Source of the DNA: Microbacterium ureisolvens
GTDB taxonomy: Bacteria; Actinomycetota; Actinomycetes; Actinomycetales; Microbacteriaceae
DNA: 64,000 nucleotides
Assembly: GCF_015278315.1 (NCBI RefSeq)
Contig: NZ_JADIJE010000001.1
Location: 310,001-374,000, forward strand
Reading direction: 5' to 3'
Part shown: piece after piece, positions 37,701-46,106 of the stretch
Numbering within the stretch: position 1 is the stretch's first letter
How the letters are laid out: each line of letters starts with the position of its first letter
Notes under the pieces: model-generated
Databases searched by the model: none
What the model was told of the DNA's origin: nothing
The model's input: the letters and a program-made list of their open reading frames with translations, nothing else
Made by a program: the position numbers and the translations under genes

Positions 37701-38610
37701 CACGGCGGCCGCGGTGCAGGGCGTGCGCTGGGGAACCGGGCTCGACGCGGCGCCCACCGACCCGGTGATCGTCGCATCTCTCGCGTTCGGACTGCTGGGC
37801 GCCGGCGCCGCGGCGAGCGCCGCCCGCCTGCTGCACCGCGAGGCGCCGTCCGCGTCGCCGCTCTCGGGCACCCGGTGGCTCGGTGCGCCGGCGGTGCTGA
37901 TCCTCGGCATCGCGACGTGGCCGTCGATCGAGCGCGACTGGTTCGTGATCTGGACGATGTGGGGGCTGCTGCTGGCGCTGCTCGCGTTCATGGTCGCGGT
38001 CGCGGCCCGGGCGGTGCGGCGGCCGACCGGCCTGCCGCCGGTGTGGTTCCTCTTCGCGGTGTCGTTCGTGACGGCCGTGGTCGCGTGGAGCCCGCGCGAC
38101 CTGCGCGTCGAGTGGTTCTCGCTCCCGCTCGGGGCGTTCCTCCTCGCCGCTGGGGCGCTGGCCCTGCGCCGGCCGGCGGCGGACCGGGCCCAGACGGGTG
38201 CGGCGGAGTCCAACACGCCCGTGCGGACGCTCGATTCGTGGCCCGCCGGCTGGAGCGGGTCGTGGGCGCTGCTCGCACCCGGCCTGGTGACGATGCTCAG
38301 CGCCTCGGTCGCCGCCACGTACACCGATCCGCGCACGTGGCGCGCGATCCTCGTGATGGCGATCGCACTGGCGGCGATCCTGGTCGGTGCGACCCAGCGG
38401 CTGGCGGCGCCCTTCCTGATCGGCATCGTCGTGCTGCCGGTGGAGAACGTGCTGGCCTTCATGGTGCAGATCGGCCGCGGGATCGAGGCGATGCCCTGGT
38501 GGATCACGCTGTCGGTGGTCGGCGCCGTGCTCCTCATCATCGCTGTGGGCTACGAGCGGCGTGCCGGTGAGGAATCCGGCCTGGCAGCCCGCCTGCGCGA
38601 TCTCGCCTGA
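34765..38610 (+). CDS. Giant multi-pass membrane protein with N-terminal zinc ribbon (SCO7613-like)
   Basis: A 1281-residue protein. Residues about 28-50 hold two CxxC pairs (CPVC and CPAC) forming a zinc ribbon, followed by a 70-residue polar stretch. From about residue 120 to the end there are roughly thirty hydrophobic helices interrupted by short Pro/Ala-rich loops near 490-515 and 1150. This matches the actinobacterial SCO7613-type membrane proteins, for which no function is known. It is coupled to the XRE gene by ATGA. No catalytic motif is visible. It is alanine- and valine-rich throughout. Confidence 0.7.
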   Translation: MSVIASAARRAPAWSTTAIAELLDVERCPVCARGVVAERRCPACGADFAGAIGQDLWIASQRAVDALRARQQLLERVPLSPAVAGPAEGAARVGAPTMASGDALAPEGAPGASPVALPSGRSATVQSVLAVAGAGLVAIAAVVFTFFNPDLADPLPRAAIVGAIAAAFLGGSALLARRRLRFSAEAIGALGVVFLALTVTAVQPLLPMEVSGWVFTGLATLLAGGALAVLGPRAGIRAWLWSGTVALAFVPLMLSLAADSALAATAGSLASAAAASALVALAGRGDAGFGHPLAGERVTLTVVQFGFAAAAVVTVWGADAAAAVATPVLVSLALVAVAAIAVASARHPAGTLWTGVAGAAIVGAVVVLPLAAPGRAVDGWLAAFPAAAALGLVAVGALTPLHRALRRGAFFGGAVSVAGIVAVIPTLAALLTLAGTLAGRSADRVLLPSAAALSLTAGLTALALGLSSFAALTASRHVGAGDGGGEPAAAAASVLPVAVGSKDPEQPEGIRMPRPLGTRWLGFVGAWYAVLAFLTVLTLPALEVWARIGLALGAAVVASAVASAWLRDASLAVRLPLVAGAHAAVVFAAVLSWRDDTLTVWAGAAVVAAMTVLAMTVPRRARFLHVGVAFGYALVVLATALARGGADPIVVVCLTTCAAGIVAIAVTFARRVASREWYAVLAVTAVPFGIGVLQVVVERSGWTALSTAVVFLLALTLVTTTRRGLSIVVRTLAAATLVPAAAVVAVCLGAQLLPMSGSPIVLPVIAALVAAVLASADTLRDALRRRIPRRHARFAGVAVEASALLTATIAVLLSLVRSSAGLPTTLLVLMILGAGFVAMALFSPRRHAWPLAGAAFTGALWSAWGIAGVGGLEPYLLPPALGAALVGAVLTARGRRATGLYAAGLGVAVVPVLAALVLAGTPAEPPAIAGESPARAYGLVGAAWALVAASVVVSRSSHASVRRLRALRMPTLAVAVVAATAAAVQGVRWGTGLDAAPTDPVIVASLAFGLLGAGAAASAARLLHREAPSASPLSGTRWLGAPAVLILGIATWPSIERDWFVIWTMWGLLLALLAFMVAVAARAVRRPTGLPPVWFLFAVSFVTAVVAWSPRDLRVEWFSLPLGAFLLAAGALALRRPAADRAQTGAAESNTPVRTLDSWPAGWSGSWALLAPGLVTMLSASVAATYTDPRTWRAILVMAIALAAILVGATQRLAAPFLIGIVVLPVENVLAFMVQIGRGIEAMPWWITLSVVGAVLLIIAVGYERRAGEESGLAARLRDLA

Positions 38611-38644
38611 GCGGCCGCCGAGTGATGATGCTTTGTCATGACTA

Positions 38645-38674
38645 TTGAACATACGCACATAACCGCGCTAAGTT
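38645..38674 (+). promoter_or_regulatory. Putative promoter of the PAP2 phosphatase gene
   Basis: TTGAAC at 38645-38650 and TAAGTT at 38669-38674 with an 18-bp spacer, in a locally AT-rich stretch. This would give a leader of about 120 nt before the ATG at 38800. Confidence 0.45.
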
Positions 38675-38799
38675 GCAGGGAAGGCGCTTGCCGAGAGGCA
38701 GGACGGCGCGATCGTGTTCCTCCCCCTTAACGATCCGCCAGGCTCTGCTTCGGCGTGCCGCCGCGTCATGGGGGTGTCGAACAAAGGAGTTGACGTTTG

Positions 38800-40677
38800 A
38801 TGACCACCCCCCGCCGAACTCGATTCGATCGACGCGCAGTCGCGACCACTGTCGGGTGCGTCGTGCTGGCTTCGCTCGTGATAGCCCCTGCCGCTCATGC
38901 CGGCGGCGCCGGGAATCCGCCCGCCCATTCCCACGCGCCGCAACGCGCGGGCGCCGGCGACCCCTCGGCGTTCACGTCTGCCGAGGCGATCGAGCCGAAG
39001 CCCGGCGTGTACGGCACGTTCGCCGACACCTATACCCTCAACACGAGCAGCTTCACGACGCCGCAGACCAACCCGGCGATCGGCGTGCTCACCCCGATGC
39101 TCGACTACTTCACGCCGGGCAGCTCGTGGAACGACGGGACGATCGTGAACGCGCAGGTGCACGCCGAGAACATCGAGGTGGTCGAACAGCTCACGCGGGA
39201 CCGCACCGCTGCCGAGGCCGCCGAGGCATGGATCGACGACCGCCGCCACCAGAGCTACTCGATGATCGCCGGACTCGGCGATGACGCCGCAGGCTTCGCG
39301 TCGCTGACGGGCGCCGGCACCACCATCACCGACGTCCCCGCCGATGCTCTGTCGGTCTCGTACAGCGATGCCGGCAACGCGAACGGGGTGTGGGCCGACC
39401 GCGACTCCGCCCTCGGCTCGGCCGTGCAGCTGGTCGACACCCTGCGCGGACCGTACGCGTCGTCGAACAACGCGAAGTTTTTCTACCAGTACATGCGCCC
39501 GTTCCGCTGGAGCGAAGAGGTCGAGGTCGTGCCCGAGCTCGTCGTGCGCCTCGTGCCCGAGGAGAACGCCGCCTCGGACGGCGGGTTCCCGAGCGGTCAC
39601 ACCAACGCGGCGTTCCTCGCCGGTCTCGGGCTCGCCGCCTCGGCACCGGAGCACTACGACGAGCTGCTCATGACCGCCGCCGAGCTCGGCAAGAGCCGCA
39701 TCGTGGCCGGGATGCATTCGGCGCTCGACGTCATCGGCGGCCGGATCCTCGCCACCGGGCTGGCCGGCGCGACGCTCGAGGACCCGGCGAACGCCGCGCT
39801 CATCGCGCAGGCGCGCGCCGACTCTCGCGAGCTCCTCGGCCTCGAGCACGAGCTCGACACCGACCGCGACGCGTATCAGGCGGAGCTTGCGCGCTACCGC
39901 GATCTGACCACCTTCGGGCTGAGCCCGGTCGGCGCCTCCGGAGAGGCGGCGCACGTTCCGGAGGGCGCCGAGTCGCTCCTCCGCTCCCGCTTCCCCTACC
40001 TCGGCGACGAGCAGCTGCGGTGGGTGCTGTACTCGACGGCGCTGGACTCGGGCCTGCCCCTCACCGGCGACGACGAGGGCTGGGGTCGCCTGGACCTGTA
40101 CTCCGCCGTGCACGGCTACGGAACGCTCGACCGCGATGTCGAGGTGACGATGGATGCCGCGGCGGGCGGTACCGCCGCCGCCGACGTCTGGCTCAACGAC
40201 ATCGACGGCGCCGGCGGACTCACCAAGCGCGGCACGGGCAGCCTGACCCTGGCAGGCGAGAACTCATTCGCCGGAGGGGTTCTGGTGACCGGCGGCGACA
40301 TCGTGGCGACGCTCGCCGAGTCGCTGGGTGACGGCTCGATCGAGGTGCGCGAGGGCGCCCTTCGCGACGCCGCGACCGAGACCGTCGACGTCGCCGGGTC
40401 GTACGCGCAGGGGCGCGAAGCGACGTTGCGGCTCACGCAGGAGACGGCGGCGGCGCCGGCGCTGCGAGTCGCGGGCACCGCACGCTACGCGGGAACGCTG
40501 GAGGTCGACCTGGACGCTCTCGGCGGTTCAGCCGACGGCGTGCGCGTCATCGAGCACGCCCGCTCGAACGGACGGTTCTCGGAGGTCGTCGTGACCGGCG
40601 CTGCGGAGGGTGGCACCTACACGCTGGACTACCGCAAGGACGGCGTCTACCTCGTGGCCGCGAAGTCGCGCGGCTGA
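38800..40677 (+). CDS. Secreted PAP2-type acid phosphatase with autotransporter-associated beta-strand repeat
   Basis: A 625-residue secreted protein. The signal peptide ends near residue 34 (AHA). The class A acid phosphatase triad of motifs is complete: K226-x6-R233P, PSGHT at 264-268, and SRIVAGMHSALD (299-310) with catalytic His306. After a helical region, about 445-620 is a beta-rich tail. It contains LTKRGTGSLTLAGENSFAGG, the signature of the autotransporter-associated (PATR) repeat that usually occurs in Gram-negative passengers. The ATG at 38800 follows AAAGGAG. It may release phosphate outside the cell. Confidence 0.85.
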   Translation: MTTPRRTRFDRRAVATTVGCVVLASLVIAPAAHAGGAGNPPAHSHAPQRAGAGDPSAFTSAEAIEPKPGVYGTFADTYTLNTSSFTTPQTNPAIGVLTPMLDYFTPGSSWNDGTIVNAQVHAENIEVVEQLTRDRTAAEAAEAWIDDRRHQSYSMIAGLGDDAAGFASLTGAGTTITDVPADALSVSYSDAGNANGVWADRDSALGSAVQLVDTLRGPYASSNNAKFFYQYMRPFRWSEEVEVVPELVVRLVPEENAASDGGFPSGHTNAAFLAGLGLAASAPEHYDELLMTAAELGKSRIVAGMHSALDVIGGRILATGLAGATLEDPANAALIAQARADSRELLGLEHELDTDRDAYQAELARYRDLTTFGLSPVGASGEAAHVPEGAESLLRSRFPYLGDEQLRWVLYSTALDSGLPLTGDDEGWGRLDLYSAVHGYGTLDRDVEVTMDAAAGGTAAADVWLNDIDGAGGLTKRGTGSLTLAGENSFAGGVLVTGGDIVATLAESLGDGSIEVREGALRDAATETVDVAGSYAQGREATLRLTQETAAAPALRVAGTARYAGTLEVDLDALGGSADGVRVIEHARSNGRFSEVVVTGAAEGGTYTLDYRKDGVYLVAAKSRG

Positions 40678-40685
40678 CCCACGAG

Positions 40686-40730
40686 CGAAGCGGCCCCGCC
40701 CTGCTCCTGACGAGGGGTGGGGCCGCTTCG
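40686..40730. terminator. Strong bidirectional terminator
   Basis: CGAAGCGGCCCCGCCC (40686-40701) pairs with 40715-40730, a 16-bp stem with one G-T pair and a 13-nt loop. It lies between the convergent phosphatase and ACT-domain genes. Confidence 0.8.
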
Positions 40731-40793
40731 TCGAGCATGGTGGCCCTGCGCCCGGATTGAGTCGTCGAGCGCGGCGGCCGCGGTCCGTCGGAT

Positions 40794-41306
40794 TCAGGTT
40801 CCGAGGGTGACGTCGACCTGGATCTCGGCAGCGAGGCGCTCGAGTTCGCCGGTGAGCGCCTCGAGATCGACGGATGCCGGGACCCGGGCGGTGATCGTCG
40901 CCTCGAAGAGTCGGCCCCCGTACATCGCAGCCTCGGTCGTGCGGGTGTTCAGGTGGTCGATGCTCACCCCCCGCGCGCGCAGCACGGTCGAGACGTCCCG
41001 GATGATGCCGGGGTGATCGTTGCCGATCACCTCGATCGTCAGCGGACGGACGCCCTCTGCCGGCGGCTCTTCCACGCCGGCGTGCACGGTGACCTTGAGC
41101 AGGCCGTCGAGCACCGCGAGCGCCTCTCGCAGCTCGCCCGCGCGCTCGGGCGCGACCGACACCTCGATGATCCCGGCGAACGCCCCCGACAGCTCGGCGA
41201 GCTGGCTGTTCTCCCAGTTGCCGCCGTGATTGCCGACCACGTCGGCGACCGCCGCGACCAATCCGGCCCGGTCATCGCCGACCACCGTGAGCACGAGCGT
41301 CGTCAT
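40794..41306 (-). CDS. ACT-domain regulator, GcvR-like
   Basis: A 170-residue protein with two ACT domains. The first begins MTTLVLTVVGDDRAGLVAAV (residues 1-20). The second, near residue 90, begins TIEVIGNDHPGIIRDVS. The double-ACT layout without a catalytic domain matches GcvR-type amino-acid-responsive regulators. It is monocistronic on the minus strand, with its ATG at 41306. The target is unknown. Confidence 0.85.
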   Translation of the reverse strand: MTTLVLTVVGDDRAGLVAAVADVVGNHGGNWENSQLAELSGAFAGIIEVSVAPERAGELREALAVLDGLLKVTVHAGVEEPPAEGVRPLTIEVIGNDHPGIIRDVSTVLRARGVSIDHLNTRTTEAAMYGGRLFEATITARVPASVDLEALTGELERLAAEIQVDVTLGT

Positions 41307-41350
41307 GGGCTCACTGTACCTACCGCCGGGAACCGACACGCGGGCGCGGG

Positions 41351-42028
41351 TCAGCCGGTGCGTTCGGCCAGCATGCCCGTCATCCGCGCGATCTCGATGC
41401 GCTGGTCGGAGTCGAAGTGGCCTGCCAGCTGCGCGAGCTCCTGCTCGGCGCCGTCCGCGCTCGCGAACAGCTCCGCGATCATGACGAGGGCGCCCTCATG
41501 GTGCCGGATCATCGACTGCAGGAACAGCGCGTCGAAGTCCTGGCCCTCGGCGGCCTCGAGTGCGGCCAGCTCGTCGGCGGTGAGCATGCCGGGCATCAGG
41601 GCGTGGTCGTCATGCGGCGCATCCGGATCCCGCACCGGCTCGCCGCGCCGCTGCAGCCACGCCTCGAGCTGGTCCATCTCGTCCTCCTGGCTGATGCGCA
41701 TGCGCTCCGCGAGAAGACGGATGTCGGAGTCCGCGGCGCGCTCCTCGACGTAGCCCGTCATCTCGAGGGCCTGCGCGTGGTGGTGCAGCATGTCGCGCAC
41801 GAAGACCACGTCGGTCTCGGCGTGCGCCTGCGGCGTGGCGAGCTGAAGCTGCTCCGCGGGGGTGAGGGTGCGGTTTTCCTCCCCCGGCGCGCCCAACTGG
41901 ACGACCGGGGCGGTGGACGTCGGTCGCGGGGCGGGCTCGGTCGCGGTGCAGCCGACGAGCGCGAAGGACAGGACGAGCACAACGCTCATCCGGGCGGCGA
42001 CTGGGGCCACAGAACGCTCCTCCGACAT
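41351..42028 (-). CDS. DUF305 lipoprotein
   Basis: A 225-residue predicted lipoprotein with lipobox LVGC near residue 27. Two DUF305 helical repeats carry MLHHHAQALEM and MIRHHEGALVM, histidine/methionine-rich segments that may bind metal such as copper. The length is normal for the family. Upstream is the divergent LVIVD gene, 161 bp away. The start ATG at 42028 is preceded by GGAGGAG. Metal handling at the cell surface is an inference. Confidence 0.88.
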   Translation of the reverse strand: MSEERSVAPVAARMSVVLVLSFALVGCTATEPAPRPTSTAPVVQLGAPGEENRTLTPAEQLQLATPQAHAETDVVFVRDMLHHHAQALEMTGYVEERAADSDIRLLAERMRISQEDEMDQLEAWLQRRGEPVRDPDAPHDDHALMPGMLTADELAALEAAEGQDFDALFLQSMIRHHEGALVMIAELFASADGAEQELAQLAGHFDSDQRIEIARMTGMLAERTG

Positions 42029-42189
42029 CGTTGACGGCAACCGAAGTGCCCGAACCGATCCTAGCCAGCGGGGCCCGGAACCCGATAGATTCCGAACATC
42101 GGCCTCCCCCAGGGCCGCGCCCGCACGCTGTCGTGCGCGGACGCCTGCCGGAGGCATCCGTTGTCAGCGCAGTGAGAGGGGCACGACCG

Positions 42190-43992
42190 ATGAAGTTCAC
42201 CCACCGATCAGCGCGATGGCGCCGGAGCGCGGTCGCCGGAGCAGGAGCGTTCCTGCTCGGCGCGTCGCTGCTGACCGCCACCGCCGCCACCGCGGCCGAC
42301 GATCCCCGCGAGGGACTCGCCCCCGGCTACTTCGACGCGGGGCTGGCCGCGAGCAACATCGAGCTGCTCGAGAGCCTCCCGCGGGTCGCACCGTTCGACG
42401 CCCCTCCCGGTAACTTCGGCTTCGTCAACTCCGACCTCGCCTTCACGGGCGACAACGCCATCGTCGGCAACTTCAACGGCTTCCAGGTCTATGACGTGAC
42501 GGATGCCGCGGCCCCGGCGCTGCGCAGCTCCTTCGTGTGCCCGGGCGGCCAAGGTGATGTGTCGGTGTACGGGAACCTCCTGTTCATGTCGGTCGAAGAG
42601 ACCCGCGGACGGATCGACTGCGGCACCCAGGGCGCCCCGGGTGCGGTCAACGCCGAGCGCTTCCGCGGCGTCCGGATCTTCGACATCAGCGACATCGACA
42701 ACCCGGTCCAGCTGCCGGGCGTCCAGACGTGTCGCGGATCGCACACCCACACCCTCGTGACCGACCCGGCCGACCCCGAGAACATCTACATCTACAACTC
42801 GGGCACGTCGAACGTGCGGTCACCGCTGGAGCTCGCGGGCTGTGAGAACGTCTCGTCCAACACGCAGACCCCCATCACGACCGGCAACCCCACGCAGTGG
42901 CGCATCGACGTCATCAAGGTGCCGCTCGCCGCACCCGGCGAGGCCGCGATCGTCAGCCAGCCGCGCATCTTCTCCGACCCCGCCACGGGCGCGTACAACG
43001 GGCTGCAGAACACCCTGAGCGGAACGCTGCACCCGTCGGGCACGCCGTACGGGCCGGTGCCGAACACGAACACGTGTCACGACATCACCGCCTACCCCGA
43101 GATCGGCCTCGCCGCCGGCGCGTGCCAGGGCAACGGCATCCTGCTCGACATCTCCGACCCGGCGAACCCGGTGCGGCTGGACGCGGTCGCAGACCCGAAC
43201 TTCTCGTACTGGCACTCGGCGACGTTCAACAACGACGGAACCAAGGTGGTCTTCACCGATGAGTGGGGCGGCGGCACGTCGGCCCGCTGCCGTGAGCAGG
43301 ACAGCTCGGAGTGGGGCGCGAACGCGCTGTTCGACATCGTCGACGGCAAGCTGCAGTTCGCCAGCTACTACAAGCTGCCGGCGGTGCAGACGCCGCAGGA
43401 GAACTGCGTCGCCCACAACGGCTCGATCGTGCCGGTGCCCGGTCGCGACGTGATGGTGCAGGCGTGGTACCAGGGCGGCCTCTCGGTGATCGACTTCACC
43501 GACACCGCCAACCCCGTGGAGATCGCGTACCTCGACCGCGGCCCGATCGACGAGCCGAACGCCGGCGCGCTGAACCTCGGCGGATACTGGTCGACCTACT
43601 GGTACAACGGCAACGTCCTCGGCAGCGAGATCGCGCGCGGATTCGAGACCCTCGGCCTCACCCCGAGCTCGATGATGTCGGCGAACGAGATCGAGGCCGC
43701 CGGCGAGATCCAGCTCCGCGAGTTCAATGCGCAGCTGCAGACGATGCTGGTGCACGCGCCGAGCTTCGCCGTCGTCGGCTCTTACGTCGATCAGGCCGAG
43801 CGCGCCGGAACCTTGACGGGCAAGGCGCTCGCTCAGGTGCGCAGCCACGTCGACAAGGCCGAGACGCTCGCCGCGAAGGGCAACGATGCGTCGGTCGTCG
43901 ATCAGCTCGACAATGCCGCGCGCAAGTCGGGCGCGGCGGCCGACTCCGATCTGGTGCTGGCCCTCGAGGCCCTGAAGGCCACGTTCGGCTGA
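42190..43992 (+). CDS. Secreted LVIVD-repeat beta-propeller protein
   Basis: A 600-residue secreted protein. The signal peptide ends near residue 37 (ATAAD). Repeats of the form GFQVYDVTDAAAP, GVRIFDISDIDNP, GILLDISDPANP and LSVIDFTDTANP are the LVIVD units of a predicted propeller. Paired cysteines suggest disulfides. The last 90 residues are helical, with VDQAERAGTLTGKALAQVRSHVDKAETLAAKG-type sequence like the FIMAH domain of surface proteins. The gene ends at a TTCG-loop terminator. Surface function is unknown. Confidence 0.8.
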   Translation: MKFTHRSARWRRSAVAGAGAFLLGASLLTATAATAADDPREGLAPGYFDAGLAASNIELLESLPRVAPFDAPPGNFGFVNSDLAFTGDNAIVGNFNGFQVYDVTDAAAPALRSSFVCPGGQGDVSVYGNLLFMSVEETRGRIDCGTQGAPGAVNAERFRGVRIFDISDIDNPVQLPGVQTCRGSHTHTLVTDPADPENIYIYNSGTSNVRSPLELAGCENVSSNTQTPITTGNPTQWRIDVIKVPLAAPGEAAIVSQPRIFSDPATGAYNGLQNTLSGTLHPSGTPYGPVPNTNTCHDITAYPEIGLAAGACQGNGILLDISDPANPVRLDAVADPNFSYWHSATFNNDGTKVVFTDEWGGGTSARCREQDSSEWGANALFDIVDGKLQFASYYKLPAVQTPQENCVAHNGSIVPVPGRDVMVQAWYQGGLSVIDFTDTANPVEIAYLDRGPIDEPNAGALNLGGYWSTYWYNGNVLGSEIARGFETLGLTPSSMMSANEIEAAGEIQLREFNAQLQTMLVHAPSFAVVGSYVDQAERAGTLTGKALAQVRSHVDKAETLAAKGNDASVVDQLDNAARKSGAAADSDLVLALEALKATFG

Positions 43993-44014
43993 TCCGGATC
44001 ACCCCTGACGACGG

Positions 44015-44042
44015 TGCCCGGCGGTCTTCGGACCGCCGGGCA
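44015..44042 (+). terminator. Terminator of the LVIVD gene
   Basis: TGCCCGGCGGTC and its exact complement GACCGCCGGGCA are joined by a TTCG tetraloop, 22 bp after the stop codon. Confidence 0.85.
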
Positions 44043-44125
44043 ACGTTGTGTTCGGACGTCTACCCGGTGCCGGGTCGGTCGCGGAGCCGAGCTGGACGCG
44101 AGCCGCGTGGGTCGCGGAGCGCGTG

Positions 44126-44491
44126 TCAGTGCGGGGACAGCTCGTCGGTCACCGGGAACGGCAGGCGGTAGCGGTCGAGGACCGCACCGACGGCCGATGC
44201 CGCCCCGTATTCGTCGGCGACCACCGTCACACCCCGCGGGCTCGCCTCGGCGATCCGCACCGGACGTCGGGTGCCGTCGACGAGGTGCAGGGTCCAGCGA
44301 TCGGCGAGGTAGCCGATGCCGAGCCCGTCGAGCAGCTCCTCTGCGGCGAGCCAGTCGACCGGGTCGCCGGGCTCCGGCGTGCGCTCACGACCCAGCAGGT
44401 CGTAGACGCGGAAGCCGTCACCGTCGGCGAGTATCCATCCCACGAGCTCGCCGTCGCCACGACGGTGCTCGATCCAGTCGGCAGGCAGCAT
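44126..44491 (-). CDS. Small protein of unknown function
   Basis: A 121-residue soluble protein, pI acidic by eye, with WIEHRRGDGELVGWILADGDGFRVYDLLGR near the start and VDWLAAEELLDGLGIGYLADRW after it. I do not recognise a family. The codon pattern is normal for the window and the frame is uninterrupted. It lies between the LVIVD terminator and the deacetylase gene, on the minus strand. The ATG at 44491 was chosen because the upstream extension is Arg/Pro-rich. Confidence 0.65.
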   Translation of the reverse strand: MLPADWIEHRRGDGELVGWILADGDGFRVYDLLGRERTPEPGDPVDWLAAEELLDGLGIGYLADRWTLHLVDGTRRPVRIAEASPRGVTVVADEYGAASAVGAVLDRYRLPFPVTDELSPH

Positions 44492-44640
44492 GGGATCAGA
44501 GCGTAGCGATCCGGCGGGCGTGAAGCCACGCCGCTTCTCCACAACGCGCGCCCCCGGTCGTGCGCCGGGGCGCGGCATCCGGTTAGCATCCCCTCAGAGA
44601 TCGCGCGTGGGGCGCGCGCGGTGCGGACTCAGGGAGTCGC

Positions 44641-45807
44641 ATGGCAACCTACGGCACGGGTTCCCGGCGGCCGTCGGCGCGCGTGCGGCGACGGCGGCTG
44701 TTCGCCGGCGTCGCCGGCGCAGTGGTCGTGCTCGCGGTCGTCGGCGGCACGGTCGCCGCCATCGGCTTCGCCCGTGCGGGCGCCGGCGACGAGGAGAAGG
44801 ATGCCGCGACCGGCGCGTCCGAAGCGCCAGCCTCGACGCCCACCCCGACGCCGACGCCGCTCACGCCGGAGGAGCAGCTCCTCGCCACGACGACGGACCC
44901 GGCGGCGTGCGCGGTGAGCTTCACCGGTGAGGGCATCGGCGACGCGCCGATGCTGCAGACGCAGGGAGCGCTCTACACCGGCCTGCCGATCCCCGCGCGC
45001 GACGGTCTGGTGTTCGCCGGATGGTACGCCACCCCCGCGGATGCGGCGGCGCTGGCGATTCCCGGACGCGTGAACGGGTCGGAGGCCGTCACCTGCACCG
45101 ACCAGCGGATGACGCTGCACGGCGCCTGGGTGAGCCCCGAGCAGAACGCCGCCGAGGACGCCCGCATCCCGATCCTGATGTACCACCAGTTCACCGCCAA
45201 GCCCGAGGGCGAGACCGGCTGGCTGCGCGGCAACTACGCCTTCATCGGCGACTTCGACGCTCACATGAACCACATCGCGACGACGGGCTTCTACCTGCCG
45301 ACGTGGGACGAACTGTCGGCGTTCATCGATGGACGGCTCTACCTCCCCACCCACTCGGTGATCGTCACCGACGACGACGCCGACCAGAGCTGGTTCGACC
45401 TGGCGGTGCCGGTCGTCGACAAGTACAAGGTGCTGTCGACCTCTTTCATGATCACGGCCTACCGGCAGGATCCCGCGCCCAGCACCTACGTGCTGCGCCG
45501 CTCGCACACCCACGACATGCATCGCGCCGGCGCCAACGGCGACGGGCTCATCACGAACCTGGGCGTGCCCGAGATCGTGGCCGACATGGAGGCCTCGTAC
45601 GGTGTGGTCGGGGTGAAGGAGATCATGGCCTACCCGTTCGGGCACTACAACGACACGGCGAAGGAAGGCCTACGACAGGCCGGCTGGGAGATGGCCCGAA
45701 CCATCGAACCCGGCTACGTCACGATCGGCACCGACAAGCTCGCGCTGCCGACCATCCGCATCAATTACGGCATGGGCCTGGGCGCTCTGGTCGGCCTGAT
45801 CGGCTGA
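44641..45807 (+). CDS. Membrane-anchored polysaccharide deacetylase (NodB-type) with InlB/Listeria-Bacteroides repeat
   Basis: A 388-residue protein. The N-terminal anchor helix (about 20-46) is followed by a Thr-Pro linker. A small domain at about 105-165 reads GLPIPARDGLVFAGWYATP...MTLHGAWV, the Flg_new/InlB B-repeat pattern. The NodB barrel runs from about residue 175. Motif 1 is TDDDAD (243-248), motif 2 SHTHDMH (288-294) and motif 3 AYPFGHY. The usual TFDDG is altered but both metal aspartates and histidines are present. It lies directly before the exopolysaccharide locus. Possible substrates are peptidoglycan or the exopolymer. Confidence 0.85.
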   Translation: MATYGTGSRRPSARVRRRRLFAGVAGAVVVLAVVGGTVAAIGFARAGAGDEEKDAATGASEAPASTPTPTPTPLTPEEQLLATTTDPAACAVSFTGEGIGDAPMLQTQGALYTGLPIPARDGLVFAGWYATPADAAALAIPGRVNGSEAVTCTDQRMTLHGAWVSPEQNAAEDARIPILMYHQFTAKPEGETGWLRGNYAFIGDFDAHMNHIATTGFYLPTWDELSAFIDGRLYLPTHSVIVTDDDADQSWFDLAVPVVDKYKVLSTSFMITAYRQDPAPSTYVLRRSHTHDMHRAGANGDGLITNLGVPEIVADMEASYGVVGVKEIMAYPFGHYNDTAKEGLRQAGWEMARTIEPGYVTIGTDKLALPTIRINYGMGLGALVGLIG

Positions 45808-45912
45808 CGGTTTGTATCAGACGGGCCTCGGACTGCTCATCGTCATCAGCCGGGCGGCGATCCACAGCGGAGGCTGACGAAATCCATGCTTCCGTCCTCG
45901 CTCGACCGGTTG

Positions 45913-45976
45913 TAAAGTGACGATTGCGTGAAGCCCTTCGGGGTTTCGTAAGGCATCGGATGTGGGATTCGATGCC
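45913..45976 (+). promoter_or_regulatory. Putative promoter and structured leader of the phosphoglycosyl transferase gene
   Basis: TAAAGT at 45913-45918 may be a -10. It is followed by hairpin GAAGCCC-TTCG-GGGTTTC (45930-45947, 7 pairs, one G-T). A second hairpin, GGCATCG/CGATGCC, lies at 45952-45958 and 45970-45976. No U-tract follows. The leader is about 180 nt. Confidence 0.4.
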
Positions 45977-46106
45977 CGCCGCGGGTGGGGACTCGAGGCG
46001 CGCACTGGGGAAACGCGGATGGTTACCCGGCCACCGCTCAACGTTGGGGACACTTCGCAATGGCATTTTCACGTGCCGTGCGCTCATCGTGCCTGGGGGT
46101 TGCACG

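Noticed and set aside
45808..46106. Leader of the phosphoglycosyl transferase gene as a known riboswitch
   Set aside because: The two hairpins do not show the conserved cores of cyclic-di-GMP, cyclic-di-AMP or cobalamin riboswitches that I could recognise.
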